This document shows positions 50,777-59,052 of a stretch of 60,159 bases of DNA, in pieces. Source of the DNA: an uncultured Eubacteriales bacterium (lineage in GTDB: Bacteria; Bacillota; Clostridia; Oscillospirales; Ruminococcaceae); the NCBI GenBank assembly GCA_900314975.1, contig OMXI01000017.1, positions 1-60,159 of the forward strand. Direction: 5' to 3'. Made by a program: the position numbers and the translations under genes. Position 1 is the stretch's first letter; each line of letters starts with the position of its first letter. Below the pieces are notes generated by a model, which saw nothing but the letters and a program-made list of their open reading frames with translations, did not search any database and was not told the DNA's origin.

Positions 50777-51907
50777 ATGTACAGAGTTTTGCTTGCGGGC
50801 GGAGGTACGGCAGGTCACGTTAACCCTGCACTCGCTATCGCAGAGATAATCAAGGATAAGTATCCCGATACACAGTTTTGCTTTGCGGGAAACCCCGACA
50901 AGATAGAGGCTGAACTTGTGAAAAAGGCGGGGTACAGGTTTGAGCCTGTAAGGATAGAGGGTTTTCAAAGGCATATCAACCCTGCGAATATCAAGAGAAA
51001 TTTCAAGGCGGTAAGCTACCTGATGAAATCGGGCAGAACCTGCAAGAATATAATCAAGGACTTTAAGCCTGACCTTGTTGTAGGTACGGGCGGATATGTA
51101 TCGGGACCTGTTGTAAGAGCCGCTGCAAAAATGGGCATAAAGACAGCTGTCCACGAGCAGAACGCTTATGCGGGCGTTACAAACAAGCTGCTTTCAAAGC
51201 ACGCCGACCTTGTGATGTTAAGCGTAAAGGAAGCAAAGAAGTATTTTGAGAAGGCAAAGAAAGTCGTTGTAACGGGGCTGCCCGTGAGAAAGGCTTTCAG
51301 CAAGATGTCAAAGCAGGAGGCAAGAAAGCAGCTTGGCTTTGATGCTGACACCGTCTGCGTGCTTTCTACGGGCGGAAGCCTTGGCTCACTGACTATCAAC
51401 AGGTATGCGGCAAAGCTGCTGAAATACTATCAGGATAATGATATCAAGGTCAACCATATACATTCCTACGGCACATATCCCGATTATAAGGACTATGTGA
51501 AAACGCTGGAGGAAAGCGGCGTAAAGGTCAATGACGACCCGCACAGGATAGTTGACAGCTACATAAATATGCCCGTGGCTATGGCTGCGTGCGACCTCGT
51601 TATAACCCGCTGCGGCGCGTGCGCCCTTACGGAGATCGAGGCTATGGGCAGACCTGCGGTGATGATACCATCGCCTATGGTTGCGGAAAATCATCAGTAC
51701 TACAACGGGTTGGTGCTGCAAAATGCGGGTGCGGGTGTTGTTATCGAGGAAAAGGACCTCACGGAAGAAGGATTTATCAAGACGGTCATGGAGTATATCG
51801 GTGACCGCGCAAAGCTGGAGGAGTCGGCGAAAAATGCTGCAAAGCTGCATATTGCAGACACTCGCGAAAGGATAATGCAGGCGCTTGACAAGCTGCTTGA
51901 AAAGTGA
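50777..51907 (+). CDS. murG: UDP-GlcNAc:lipid I N-acetylglucosaminyltransferase MurG
   Basis: 376 residues from the ATG after CAGGGAG; the frame is open further upstream but overlaps ftsW. It adds GlcNAc to lipid I at the inner membrane face. Family GT28 motifs: LAGGGTAGHVNPAL with the Gly loop at residues 7-13, HEQNAYAGVTNKLL, TGLPVRKAF, TGGSLGSL and the UDP-GlcNAc-binding CDLVITRCGACALTE. Directly follows ftsW in the dcw operon. Confidence 0.96.
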   Translation: MYRVLLAGGGTAGHVNPALAIAEIIKDKYPDTQFCFAGNPDKIEAELVKKAGYRFEPVRIEGFQRHINPANIKRNFKAVSYLMKSGRTCKNIIKDFKPDLVVGTGGYVSGPVVRAAAKMGIKTAVHEQNAYAGVTNKLLSKHADLVMLSVKEAKKYFEKAKKVVVTGLPVRKAFSKMSKQEARKQLGFDADTVCVLSTGGSLGSLTINRYAAKLLKYYQDNDIKVNHIHSYGTYPDYKDYVKTLEESGVKVNDDPHRIVDSYINMPVAMAACDLVITRCGACALTEIEAMGRPAVMIPSPMVAENHQYYNGLVLQNAGAGVVIEEKDLTEEGFIKTVMEYIGDRAKLEESAKNAAKLHIADTRERIMQALDKLLEK

Positions 51908-51942
51908 AGAAAAACAAAGTTGACTGTTAAGAGGACATTTAA

Positions 51943-52866
51943 ATGGCTAAGAAGAAAAAGAAGAATATCGCTGACGGCTCGGGCGATATGGACCCCATAA
52001 AGCTGCCCGACCAGAAGAAAATAAGAGCGCTTAACACTGAAACGCGCCGAGGAAGCGCGATGAATCAGTATGCGGACTCGCTGTTTTCCAATGACAAAAG
52101 CAGAAAGCAAGGCTCGTTTGAAAGGGCTATCGCTTACGAAGACCCGGGAAGGAACCTCACGCTTGCTTCCGAGGAGGAGGAAGAAGAGGAAGAGGAGGAT
52201 ATCACCGAGTTTGCCGCAAGGCAGGTGCCAAAGGCAACGGGTCTTAACAGGGGCGTAAAGCTGGGCGGACAGTATGTCAGAAAAAAGACTATCGTGATGT
52301 GGTGCGTGTTAGCTCTGTCGTTTCTGCTTATAATGATGTTTGCGTTTCCGCCGATAATAAGCGATGACGTTGACGGCAGCAAGACGGCGCAGGACGTTGA
52401 CATCTTCAAGGATATGGGCACTACCGAGCTGAAAAAGTATGCCTCGGAGCATTACTCGGTAAATGCCGATATGGAGAAGTTCTTTACATCGGAAAAGTCG
52501 GACAATTACCGCGTGGCAGAGCTTTCGTTCAATGTAAGGAATCTTTCGCCGTTCAAGGTCGAAATACCAAAATTCGTTGTGTCAAAGGTAGATGCGCCGT
52601 ACAAAAACAAGATAGGATATATACAGTCCGAAATCGGTGAAGACGGCAAAGATGTTCCGATCACAATACCTGCGTTCAGCTCAAAGAAAATAAAGATAAG
52701 AGTTGTTGTAAACGTTGCTGAAATGAGCGAAAAAGAGTTCAATGATGCGCTTTCTTCTATGATAATCTCGACAAAGGGAATGAACAAGAAGGTGTTCGGT
52801 CTTTCAGTGCCGTGCGTACCTTATTTCATCTTCGTTTCCAATAACATTTCGCTGGATCTGGACTAA
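51943..52866 (+). CDS. Unknown single-pass membrane protein in the dcw cluster
   Basis: 307 residues. A charged cytoplasmic part (1-115) starts with Lys-rich MAKKKKKN and has a run of nine Glu followed by Asp near residues 77-86. One membrane helix at about 120-142 (MWCVLALSFLLIMMFAF). The outer domain (about 145-307) is beta-rich (NYRVAELSFNVRNLSPFKVEIP, KKIKIRVVVNVAEM) and may be a LEA/FxLD-like or immunoglobulin-like fold; I recognise no family. It lies between murG and murA, in the same direction with short gaps. Its topology is that of FtsQ, FtsL and DivIC, so it may be an accessory division protein (inference). Confidence 0.75.
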   Translation: MAKKKKKNIADGSGDMDPIKLPDQKKIRALNTETRRGSAMNQYADSLFSNDKSRKQGSFERAIAYEDPGRNLTLASEEEEEEEEEDITEFAARQVPKATGLNRGVKLGGQYVRKKTIVMWCVLALSFLLIMMFAFPPIISDDVDGSKTAQDVDIFKDMGTTELKKYASEHYSVNADMEKFFTSEKSDNYRVAELSFNVRNLSPFKVEIPKFVVSKVDAPYKNKIGYIQSEIGEDGKDVPITIPAFSSKKIKIRVVVNVAEMSEKEFNDALSSMIISTKGMNKKVFGLSVPCVPYFIFVSNNISLDLD

Positions 52867-52933
52867 TTTTTTTCACCGAGACTGCGCGATTTGCATAAGA
52901 TAAGTCAGACCTTTATTTCGGGGAGTGACGCTT

Positions 52934-54193
52934 ATGCAAAAGCTTGTTATAAGAGGAGAAAAACGTCTGTACGGCGAGATCGCCGTGCAGGGTGCAAAAA
53001 ACAGCGCACTTGCTCTGCTTGCAGGGTGTACGCTGTGCTCGGGCGAGGTGCGGCTTACGAACTGTCCCGCCTTGAGCGATGTTTTCGCGGCTTGCCGCAT
53101 ACTTAACAGACTTGGCTGCAAAAGCAGATACAGCGAGCATACCGCCTATGTGAATGCGGGCAGTATCAGCGAATGTGCAGTCCCAGAGGATATGATGCGC
53201 GAGATGCGCTCGTCAATTGTGTTTCTCGGCGCAATACTTGGCAGAAAGGGTCAGTGCGAGCTGTCCTTCCCGGGCGGGTGCGAGCTTGGTCCGCGCCCGA
53301 TAGATATGCACCTTTCCGCGCTTGAACAAATGGGCGCGAGGATAACCGAGGAGTACGGTGTGCTGTGCTGTGAATGTCCGTACGGGCTGCACGGCGCAAA
53401 GATAAGCCTGGGCTTTCCGTCTGTGGGTGCGACGGAGAATATTATGCTTGCTGCTGCGCTTGCAAAGGGCGAAACGGTAATTTACAACGCGGCGAGAGAG
53501 CCTGAGATAACAGACCTTGGCAATTTCCTTAACTGCTGCGGTGCAAGGATATCGGGGCAGGGGACATCAACAGTCGTTATAAGCGGCGTGGAAAAGCTCC
53601 ACGGCTGCGAATACGAGGTAATGCCCGACAGGATAGCTGCGGCAACTTATATGGCAGCTGCGGCGATAACAGGCGGCGAGCTTGACTTGAAAAACGCAAG
53701 GGCGCAGGAGCTTGAAGCGGTCATACCCGTTTTTGAGCAGATGGGCTGTGCGGTGTTTACTTATGACGAGAGGATATATATAAACTGCAAACGTCCGCTG
53801 AAAGCGGTCAGAACGATACGCACGATGCCGTATCCGGGCTTTCCTACTGATGCGCAGGCTGTGGTAATGGCGGCGCTGACAAAGGCAAAGGGCACGAGCG
53901 TTGTGGTAGAAAACATTTTTTGCAGCCGATACCGCCACGTTGACGAGCTGGTGAGAATGGGTGCAAATATCAAAGCAGAAGGGAAAGTTGCGGTCATAGA
54001 GGGCGTGAAAAGGCTCTACGGCGCAAGAGTGAGAGCGTGCGACCTTCGCGGAGGCGCGGCGCTTGTGCTTGCAGGGCTTGGCGCGCAGGGCGAAACTGAA
54101 GTCGAAAAGGTGTGCTACATCGACCGCGGCTATGAAAATATAGAAAAGTATCTGCGCGAAGCAGGCGCGGATATCACAAGAATGACAGGTTAG
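52934..54193 (+). CDS. murA: UDP-GlcNAc 1-carboxyvinyltransferase MurA
   Basis: 419 residues from the ATG eight bases after GGGGAG (a GTG at 52925 is too close to it). It transfers enolpyruvate from PEP to UDP-GlcNAc, the first committed wall step. N-terminal QGAKNSALAL with the catalytic Lys-Asn pair, catalytic Cys116 in PGGCELGPRPIDMHL, the site attacked by fosfomycin, and late FPTDAQAVVMAAL. Cysteine rather than Asp predicts fosfomycin sensitivity at this enzyme. Low-GC Gram-positives often have two MurA; this one is inside the dcw cluster. Confidence 0.94.
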   Translation: MQKLVIRGEKRLYGEIAVQGAKNSALALLAGCTLCSGEVRLTNCPALSDVFAACRILNRLGCKSRYSEHTAYVNAGSISECAVPEDMMREMRSSIVFLGAILGRKGQCELSFPGGCELGPRPIDMHLSALEQMGARITEEYGVLCCECPYGLHGAKISLGFPSVGATENIMLAAALAKGETVIYNAAREPEITDLGNFLNCCGARISGQGTSTVVISGVEKLHGCEYEVMPDRIAAATYMAAAAITGGELDLKNARAQELEAVIPVFEQMGCAVFTYDERIYINCKRPLKAVRTIRTMPYPGFPTDAQAVVMAALTKAKGTSVVVENIFCSRYRHVDELVRMGANIKAEGKVAVIEGVKRLYGARVRACDLRGGAALVLAGLGAQGETEVEKVCYIDRGYENIEKYLREAGADITRMTG

Positions 54194-54216
54194 GAAACAA
54201 AGCAGGGAAAGGTAAA

Positions 54217-55584
54217 ATGAAGGATGTTGTAAGGTCTGCATCGACAAGAGGTGCAAACAGTGAAAACAAAACAAAATCAAAGCACGAACAAGGCAGTATC
54301 GTGGGCTATTGCGCTATTGCCTTTGTTTTTGTGTCTTTGATAGTTCTGGTGCTGTGCCTGACGGTGTTTTTCAAGGTGAAATTGGTCGAGATAAACGGCG
54401 TAACGCTCTACCGCGATGACCAGATACTCGGCGTGGGCGGCATACTCAAAGACGAAAACCTTGTGCGCACAGATACCTCGCTTATAAAGAAAAGACTTGA
54501 GGAAAACCTCGTGTTTATCGAGGAGGCAAAGGTCGAAAAGAAATACCCGTCGACGCTTATAATAAGTGTGACGGAGGCGGAAAAAGCCGCTGATATCGTT
54601 ATCGACGACAAGGTGTGCGTGGTGTCAAAGTCGGGCAGGGTGCTTGAAATGGGCAACACGAAAACTACGGGCGGGATTCCCGTGGTAAGAGGCTTTGAGC
54701 TTACCAGCAAGAAGGTCGGCGAAAAGCTCGCAAGCAAGGACGAGAGCAAACTGAAAATCTACAAGGACCTTTTGAAGATAATCGACTCTATCGGTATGGA
54801 CAAAATCACAGAGATAGACCTTAACAGCCGCTCGGGAATCATACTTTTGTACGACGGCAGGATAACGCTTGAGCTGGGAAGCTCTATGGATCTTGATTAT
54901 AAGCTGAACTATTTCAAATCGGTCATTGACAGTAAGCTGTCGGACGATTTCAAGGGCAAGCTGGTCTACAACGGCGCTGACAGCGGTATCTCGGCGATAC
55001 CCGACGGCGCGGGCAAGAAAGACGAAGCAAAGGATGATTCGTCGGCTGCCGATAAGGATAAGGACAAGGATAAGCAGGACGCTCAAAACGGCGCAGGTAC
55101 GGGCGATGACCAGAACACAGATGCCAACACAAACGCCAATACCGATGCCAACGCAAACGCAAATACCGATGCGAACGCTGACCTTGGCGGCAATACCAAC
55201 TACGGCTATATGCAGCAGGATCAGAACGGAACGCAGGGCTACGGTTATATGCAGCAGCAGGATCAGAATGGCACGGGCTATGATTACAATAACGGCGGTA
55301 CAGGCTACGACTACGGCTACAACAATGGTACAACAGGTTATGACTACGGCTACGGCTATAACAACGGCACGACAGGCTATGACTACGGCTACGGCTACAA
55401 CAACGGCACGACGGGCTATGACTACGGCTACGGCTACAACAACGGTACAACGGGCTATGACTATGGCTACGGATTTAACAACGGCACAACAGGCTATGAC
55501 TACGGCTACGGATACAACAACGGCGCAACGGGTTATGACTACGGCGGTTCATACGATTATAACGCGGGCGGATATGGCTATTGA
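54217..55584 (+). CDS. ftsQ: Cell division protein FtsQ/DivIB with Tyr/Gly/Asn repeat tail
   Basis: 455 residues; AGGGAAAGG precedes the ATG. Cytoplasmic N-terminus, one membrane helix (about 29-52), POTRA domain (about 53-130, VKLVEINGVTLYRDDQIL, KKYPSTLIISVTE) and the beta domain (about 130-255, ending VYNGADSGISA). This core is a normal DivIB. After it come a Lys/Asp-rich linker (about 262-290), Asn/Ala/Asp repeats (DANANANT), and 13-residue repeats GYDYGYGYNNGTT to the end. The tail, about 200 residues on the outer face, is far longer than usual tails and prion-like in composition. FtsQ binds FtsL/DivIC and checks septal synthesis. Confidence 0.9.
   Translation: MKDVVRSASTRGANSENKTKSKHEQGSIVGYCAIAFVFVSLIVLVLCLTVFFKVKLVEINGVTLYRDDQILGVGGILKDENLVRTDTSLIKKRLEENLVFIEEAKVEKKYPSTLIISVTEAEKAADIVIDDKVCVVSKSGRVLEMGNTKTTGGIPVVRGFELTSKKVGEKLASKDESKLKIYKDLLKIIDSIGMDKITEIDLNSRSGIILLYDGRITLELGSSMDLDYKLNYFKSVIDSKLSDDFKGKLVYNGADSGISAIPDGAGKKDEAKDDSSAADKDKDKDKQDAQNGAGTGDDQNTDANTNANTDANANANTDANADLGGNTNYGYMQQDQNGTQGYGYMQQQDQNGTGYDYNNGGTGYDYGYNNGTTGYDYGYGYNNGTTGYDYGYGYNNGTTGYDYGYGYNNGTTGYDYGYGFNNGTTGYDYGYGYNNGATGYDYGGSYDYNAGGYGY
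55300..55546 (+). repeat. 39-base tandem repeats coding the FtsQ tail
   Basis: One 33-base unit (55300-55332), five 39-base units (to 55527) and a partial unit, coding GYDYGYGYNNGTT-type peptides; few base differences between units. Confidence 0.9.
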
Positions 55585-55681
55585 CCGCGAAAAAATTTGT
55601 TGAGTATGTACAATTTCAGCAGAAATTTTGATTGATTAATTGTTTTTTAATAGAATTTTTAAATCAATGTCAATAAAGCGC

Positions 55682-55710
55682 TTTACATTTGCGCAAATAT
55701 GTGATAATAT
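55682..55710 (+). promoter_or_regulatory. ftsZ promoter
   Basis: TTTACA, 17-base spacer, TAATAT, in the 236-base AT-rich gap after ftsQ. It gives ftsZ a transcript separate from the operon. Confidence 0.6.
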
Positions 55711-55820
55711 AGTACTATCTAATAATGTGCAGACTGGGCGTATTGTGTCAAAACGGCACAGCTTATACACTTTGGAATGTGAATAATTACAGATAAACAT
55801 AATATAGGAGGATAAGGAAT

Positions 55821-56957
55821 ATGGGTTACGAAATCGTAGACGAGCCGGTAGCAGGCGCAAAGATAAAGGTCATCGGTGTCGGCGGCGGCGGCGGAAACGC
55901 TCTTAACGGCATTATCGCACAGGGTATAAGAGGTAATGTTGAGTATATCGCTGTTAATACAGATGCACAGGCTCTGAAGAAGTTTGATGCTGAAAATACT
56001 ATCCAGATAGGCAGAAAGCTCACAAAGGGACTCGGCGCAGGCGCAAAGCCCGAGATCGGTGAGTCTTCAGCACAGGAGAGCAAGGACGAGATAGCTGAAA
56101 AGATCAAGGATGCCGATATGGTATTTATCACCGCAGGTATGGGCGGCGGCACAGGTACAGGTGCGGCTCCTGTTATTGCGGAGATCGCAAGAGAGCTTAA
56201 CAAGCTCACAATCGGCGTTGTTACAAAGCCTTTCAAGTTCGAGGGCATCAAGAAGATGGACAGAGCTGAAAAGGGTATCGAGGCTCTCAAGAAGAACGTT
56301 GACGCTCTTATCGTTATCCCTAACCAGAATCTTATAGATACTGATATGAAGAATCTCACAATGGCACAGGCTTACGCTATCTCTGATAACGTGCTCAAGA
56401 CCGATGTTATCGCTATTGCAGAGATCATCACAAGACATGACGAGATAAACGTTGACTTTGCAGACGTTACAACTATCCTTACCAATGCAGGACAGGCTCA
56501 CATAGCTATCGGTCACGGCGAGGGCAAGGACAAGGTTCAGGATATTCTCAATCAGGTCGTTACATCAAGTCTGCTTGAGACATCTATCGCTGGCGCAAGA
56601 AGACTTATCGTCAACGTTACTATGTCGCCTGACCTCACGGTTCTTGATATGGCAGAGCTTACAGAGGCTATTTCCAATGCGGCTGATGACGGCGCTGATA
56701 TCATCTTCGGTAACGGCACTGACGAGAACGCAAAGGATACTATGGACGTAACAGTTATCGCTGCTGATTTTGCAGACAATGCAGAGCCTGTAGAGGTTAA
56801 GCCTGTTAATCCTTTCGCAAAGTTTGCTCCGAGAGCAGAGGACGAGGAGAAAAAGGCAGATGCAAAGGCTGATGCAGAGGCTATGCAGAAAGCCGGCGTA
56901 AAGGCTGCTGACAACCCGAATTACTACGACGATATCTTCAATATCTTCAAGAAGTAA
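55821..56957 (+). CDS. ftsZ: Cell division GTPase FtsZ
   Basis: 378 residues; GGAGG precedes the ATG. GTP-binding: VIGVGGGGGNALN, VNTDAQAL, the tubulin signature GGGTGTGAAP near residue 113, and the synergy loop NVDFADV with the catalytic Asp. The core ends near residue 318; a short charged linker (EDEEKKADAKADAEAM) leads to the C-terminal peptide DDIFNIFKK, a variant of the usual DIPxFLRxR tail that binds FtsA, SepF or ZapA-type partners. No ftsA gene is nearby, which fits a SepF-anchored Z ring. Confidence 0.97.
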   Translation: MGYEIVDEPVAGAKIKVIGVGGGGGNALNGIIAQGIRGNVEYIAVNTDAQALKKFDAENTIQIGRKLTKGLGAGAKPEIGESSAQESKDEIAEKIKDADMVFITAGMGGGTGTGAAPVIAEIARELNKLTIGVVTKPFKFEGIKKMDRAEKGIEALKKNVDALIVIPNQNLIDTDMKNLTMAQAYAISDNVLKTDVIAIAEIITRHDEINVDFADVTTILTNAGQAHIAIGHGEGKDKVQDILNQVVTSSLLETSIAGARRLIVNVTMSPDLTVLDMAELTEAISNAADDGADIIFGNGTDENAKDTMDVTVIAADFADNAEPVEVKPVNPFAKFAPRAEDEEKKADAKADAEAMQKAGVKAADNPNYYDDIFNIFKK

Positions 56958-56982
56958 TACGAATAGCAAATAATATTGTAAC

Positions 56983-57015
56983 GATGAGGCAAATCAGTTA
57001 ATGATTTGCCTTATC
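56983..57015 (+). terminator. Stem-loop after ftsZ
   Basis: A 13-bp stem GATGAGGCAAATC/GATTTGCCTTATC (one G-U), 7-base loop. Little T follows, but stem strength and place suggest a terminator. Confidence 0.65.
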
Positions 57016-57123
57016 TAAACTTTATACGCAAACTATAGATAGTCCTTTGCGAGCCATGGGAGAACTATATATAGAAATTGTCAGAAAATCGTGTGTTTTC
57101 CGAAACTTTTTATTGAAAAACAC

Positions 57124-57152
57124 TTGAATTTTCGGGATTGTTTTGGTATAAT
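57124..57152 (+). promoter_or_regulatory. Promoter of the DivIVA-like gene
   Basis: TTGAAT, 17-base spacer, TATAAT; transcription from about 57159 gives a 137-base leader. Confidence 0.75.
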
Positions 57153-57180
57153 GAATATAAGGTCGTTACGGCTCGTTGTA

Positions 57181-57221
57181 TCGGGGGCAGATGTCGGAAG
57201 TTGTCCGAAAAAACTCCCCGA
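57181..57221 (+). other. Stem-loop in the DivIVA-like gene leader
   Basis: TCGGGG/CCCCGA (57181-57186 with 57216-57221) encloses TCGGA-AGTTG-TCCGA. Family not recognised. Confidence 0.4.
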
Positions 57222-57295
57222 AAATGTTCAGCCTGCAAGGGCGGCTTTTGACATATAATTTTTATTTTTGACTAATGTATTTTGGAGGGAATATT

Positions 57296-58297
57296 ATGGC
57301 AAGCAATGGATTTTTGAGAACTGTTAGAGTTGGTGGATTTGATAAGCAGGACGTTCTTGCTTACGTTGACGACCTTACCTCAAAGATTTATACCCTTGAG
57401 GCACAGGTAAACGACCAGAATGAAACCATAGAGAGACTGGAAAAATCAGCAGGCAGCGCTCAGAAGCAGGATTTCGAGGGCAAGAAAGAGCTTGAGAAAA
57501 AGGTCGAGGATGCTAAAAATAAGGTAGCAGAGCTTATGGCTTCTACCGATACCATGAAGGTAAGGATCGCTGACTACGAGCAGCAGATAGGCGAAAAAGA
57601 CGCTGAAATAGAAAGACAGAAGAACGAGATCGAAGAGCTTAAGGAAAAACTGGAGCAGGCTGAAAAGAATGCAAGCAGCGGCGGAAACAACAACGCTGCT
57701 CTTGAGCTGGGCAACGTATTTATCGAGGCACAGAATACTGCTAACAAGCTTGTTTCCGAGGCTAAAGCCAATGCAAAGGCTATGGAGGAGGAAGCACAGA
57801 ACCTTCAGAACCAGATACTCGACGATGCAAACGCACAGGCTGAAAAGCTCGTTACATCTGCACAGACAGAGGCTGATGCTACTCTTACAAATGCAAAGCA
57901 GAACGCTGCTAATATGGTAGCTCAGGCAAGAGCAGAGGCAGAGCAGACTACTTCTACCGCTAATGCAGAGGCTGAAAGAGTCAGAAGTGAAGCTAACGCA
58001 GAGGCACAGAAGGTTACAAGTGAGGCTAACGCAGAAGCACAGAGAGTTACAACAGAGGCTCGTATGCAGGCTGATAAGACCATCAAGGATGCACAGGAGA
58101 GTGCTGTTACTATCAGAGCACAGTCCGCTGACATCAGAAAGAACGTTAAGGAGCAGTTCACTGCACTCAGCGATAACGTTCAGAAGCTTGTTACTACACT
58201 TAATGACCTGTACGGAACAAGCATCGGTTCTGTAAACAATGCAAGAGACCTTATCGATGACGGTCTTGCACTTGTTGAGGACCAGGAGCAAGCATAA
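57296..58297 (+). CDS. DivIVA-like coiled-coil protein
   Basis: 333 residues from the ATG after TTGGAGGG. The N-terminal block FLRTVRVGGFDKQDVLAYVDDL, here split as RTVRVGGFDK and DVLAYVDDL, is the DivIVA domain that binds curved membrane. A long coiled coil follows (about 30-125), a Gly/Asn break (SSGGNNNA), then Ala/Glu/Gln helices with repeats of 8-11 residues (EANAEAQKVTS, EANAEAQRVTT) like apolipoprotein or ATP-synthase b helices. It likely organises poles or division sites in the cytoplasm. It directly precedes a fumarase-type beta subunit gene by 6 bases, with no functional link known. Confidence 0.85.
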   Translation: MASNGFLRTVRVGGFDKQDVLAYVDDLTSKIYTLEAQVNDQNETIERLEKSAGSAQKQDFEGKKELEKKVEDAKNKVAELMASTDTMKVRIADYEQQIGEKDAEIERQKNEIEELKEKLEQAEKNASSGGNNNAALELGNVFIEAQNTANKLVSEAKANAKAMEEEAQNLQNQILDDANAQAEKLVTSAQTEADATLTNAKQNAANMVAQARAEAEQTTSTANAEAERVRSEANAEAQKVTSEANAEAQRVTTEARMQADKTIKDAQESAVTIRAQSADIRKNVKEQFTALSDNVQKLVTTLNDLYGTSIGSVNNARDLIDDGLALVEDQEQA

Positions 58298-58303
58298 CGT
58301 CAG

Positions 58304-58861
58304 ATGTCTGAATTTGCAAGAGTTGATTCGTCAGAGCTTAAAGCAAGAAGCGGTGAATTCCGCTGCGGCGATAAGATTCTTCTGACAGGATATGTGTATA
58401 CCGCGAGAGATGCCGCACACAAACGTTTTGCTGCGCTGCTCGACGAGGGTAAGGAGCTTCCGATACCACTTGAGAATGCGGTCATATACTACGCAGGTCC
58501 TACACCCGCGCCCGAGGGCAGACCGATAGGTTCGTGCGGTCCGACAACATCAGGTCGTATGGATAGGTTTGCACCGAGGCTGCTTGACCTCGGTCTTGGC
58601 GGGATGATAGGAAAAGGCGAAAGGTCGCAGGAGGTCGTTGACGCGATAGTGCGCAACAAGGCGATTTATCTGTGTGCAATAGGCGGTGCGGGCGCGCTGG
58701 CGTGCAACTGCATCAAATCCTGCGAGGTCGTTGCGTTTGATGACCTCGGCTGCGAGTCGGTGAAAAAACTGTATGTGCAGGATTTCCCGCTGATAGTTGC
58801 CGACGACTGCGAGGGTAATGATATCTTCAAAAACGGCAGAAAAGAATACTGCTCGCTGTAA
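58304..58861 (+). CDS. Class I fumarase/tartrate dehydratase beta subunit
   Basis: 185 residues, the normal size for a separate beta subunit. Motifs: KILLTGYVYTARDAAHKR, AVIYYAGPTPA, GPTTSGRMD, GLGGMIGKGER, and AIGGAGALACNCIKS. In class I hydro-lyases the alpha subunit holds the [4Fe-4S] cluster and the beta subunit part of the substrate site; together they interconvert fumarate and malate (or tartrate and oxaloacetate). The alpha gene normally lies next to it but is not in this window. No good ribosome site precedes the ATG, so translation may be coupled to the DivIVA-like gene 6 bases upstream. Confidence 0.88.
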   Translation: MSEFARVDSSELKARSGEFRCGDKILLTGYVYTARDAAHKRFAALLDEGKELPIPLENAVIYYAGPTPAPEGRPIGSCGPTTSGRMDRFAPRLLDLGLGGMIGKGERSQEVVDAIVRNKAIYLCAIGGAGALACNCIKSCEVVAFDDLGCESVKKLYVQDFPLIVADDCEGNDIFKNGRKEYCSL

Positions 58862-58874
58862 TGTGATAATACAG

Positions 58875-58905
58875 CAGCCGCATCAGTTCGGTGCGGCTGT
58901 TTTTT
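58875..58905 (+). terminator. Terminator after the beta subunit gene
   Basis: CAGCCGCA/TGCGGCTG hairpin followed by six T, 14 bases after the stop. Confidence 0.92.
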
Positions 58906-58991
58906 GTTCGTCAAAATGACAATAATTGCGCGCTCAAATGTGTAAGTTGTTACAAATATTATTATTTGTAAATTTTATTTTAACGTTTCCC

Positions 58992-59020
58992 TTGACTTTC
59001 GATTTGGGAAATGGTATCAT
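58992..59020 (+). promoter_or_regulatory. Promoter of the SigH-like gene
   Basis: TTGACT, 17-base spacer, TATCAT, 32 bases before the start codon. Confidence 0.7.
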
Positions 59021-59052
59021 ATATTTACATTGGTGTATGGGGCGGTTTTGAT

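Noticed and set aside
55300-55546. Short regular DNA repeats that could suggest a CRISPR array
   Set aside because: Units are contiguous without unique spacers and encode a peptide repeat in frame with FtsQ; no cas gene is present.
54950-55603. Open frames of 166-225 codons in other frames of the FtsQ repeat tail
   Set aside because: They result from the 39-base repeats; composition is Thr/Met or Ser/Arg runs without structure, and the FtsQ frame continues from a clear DivIB core.
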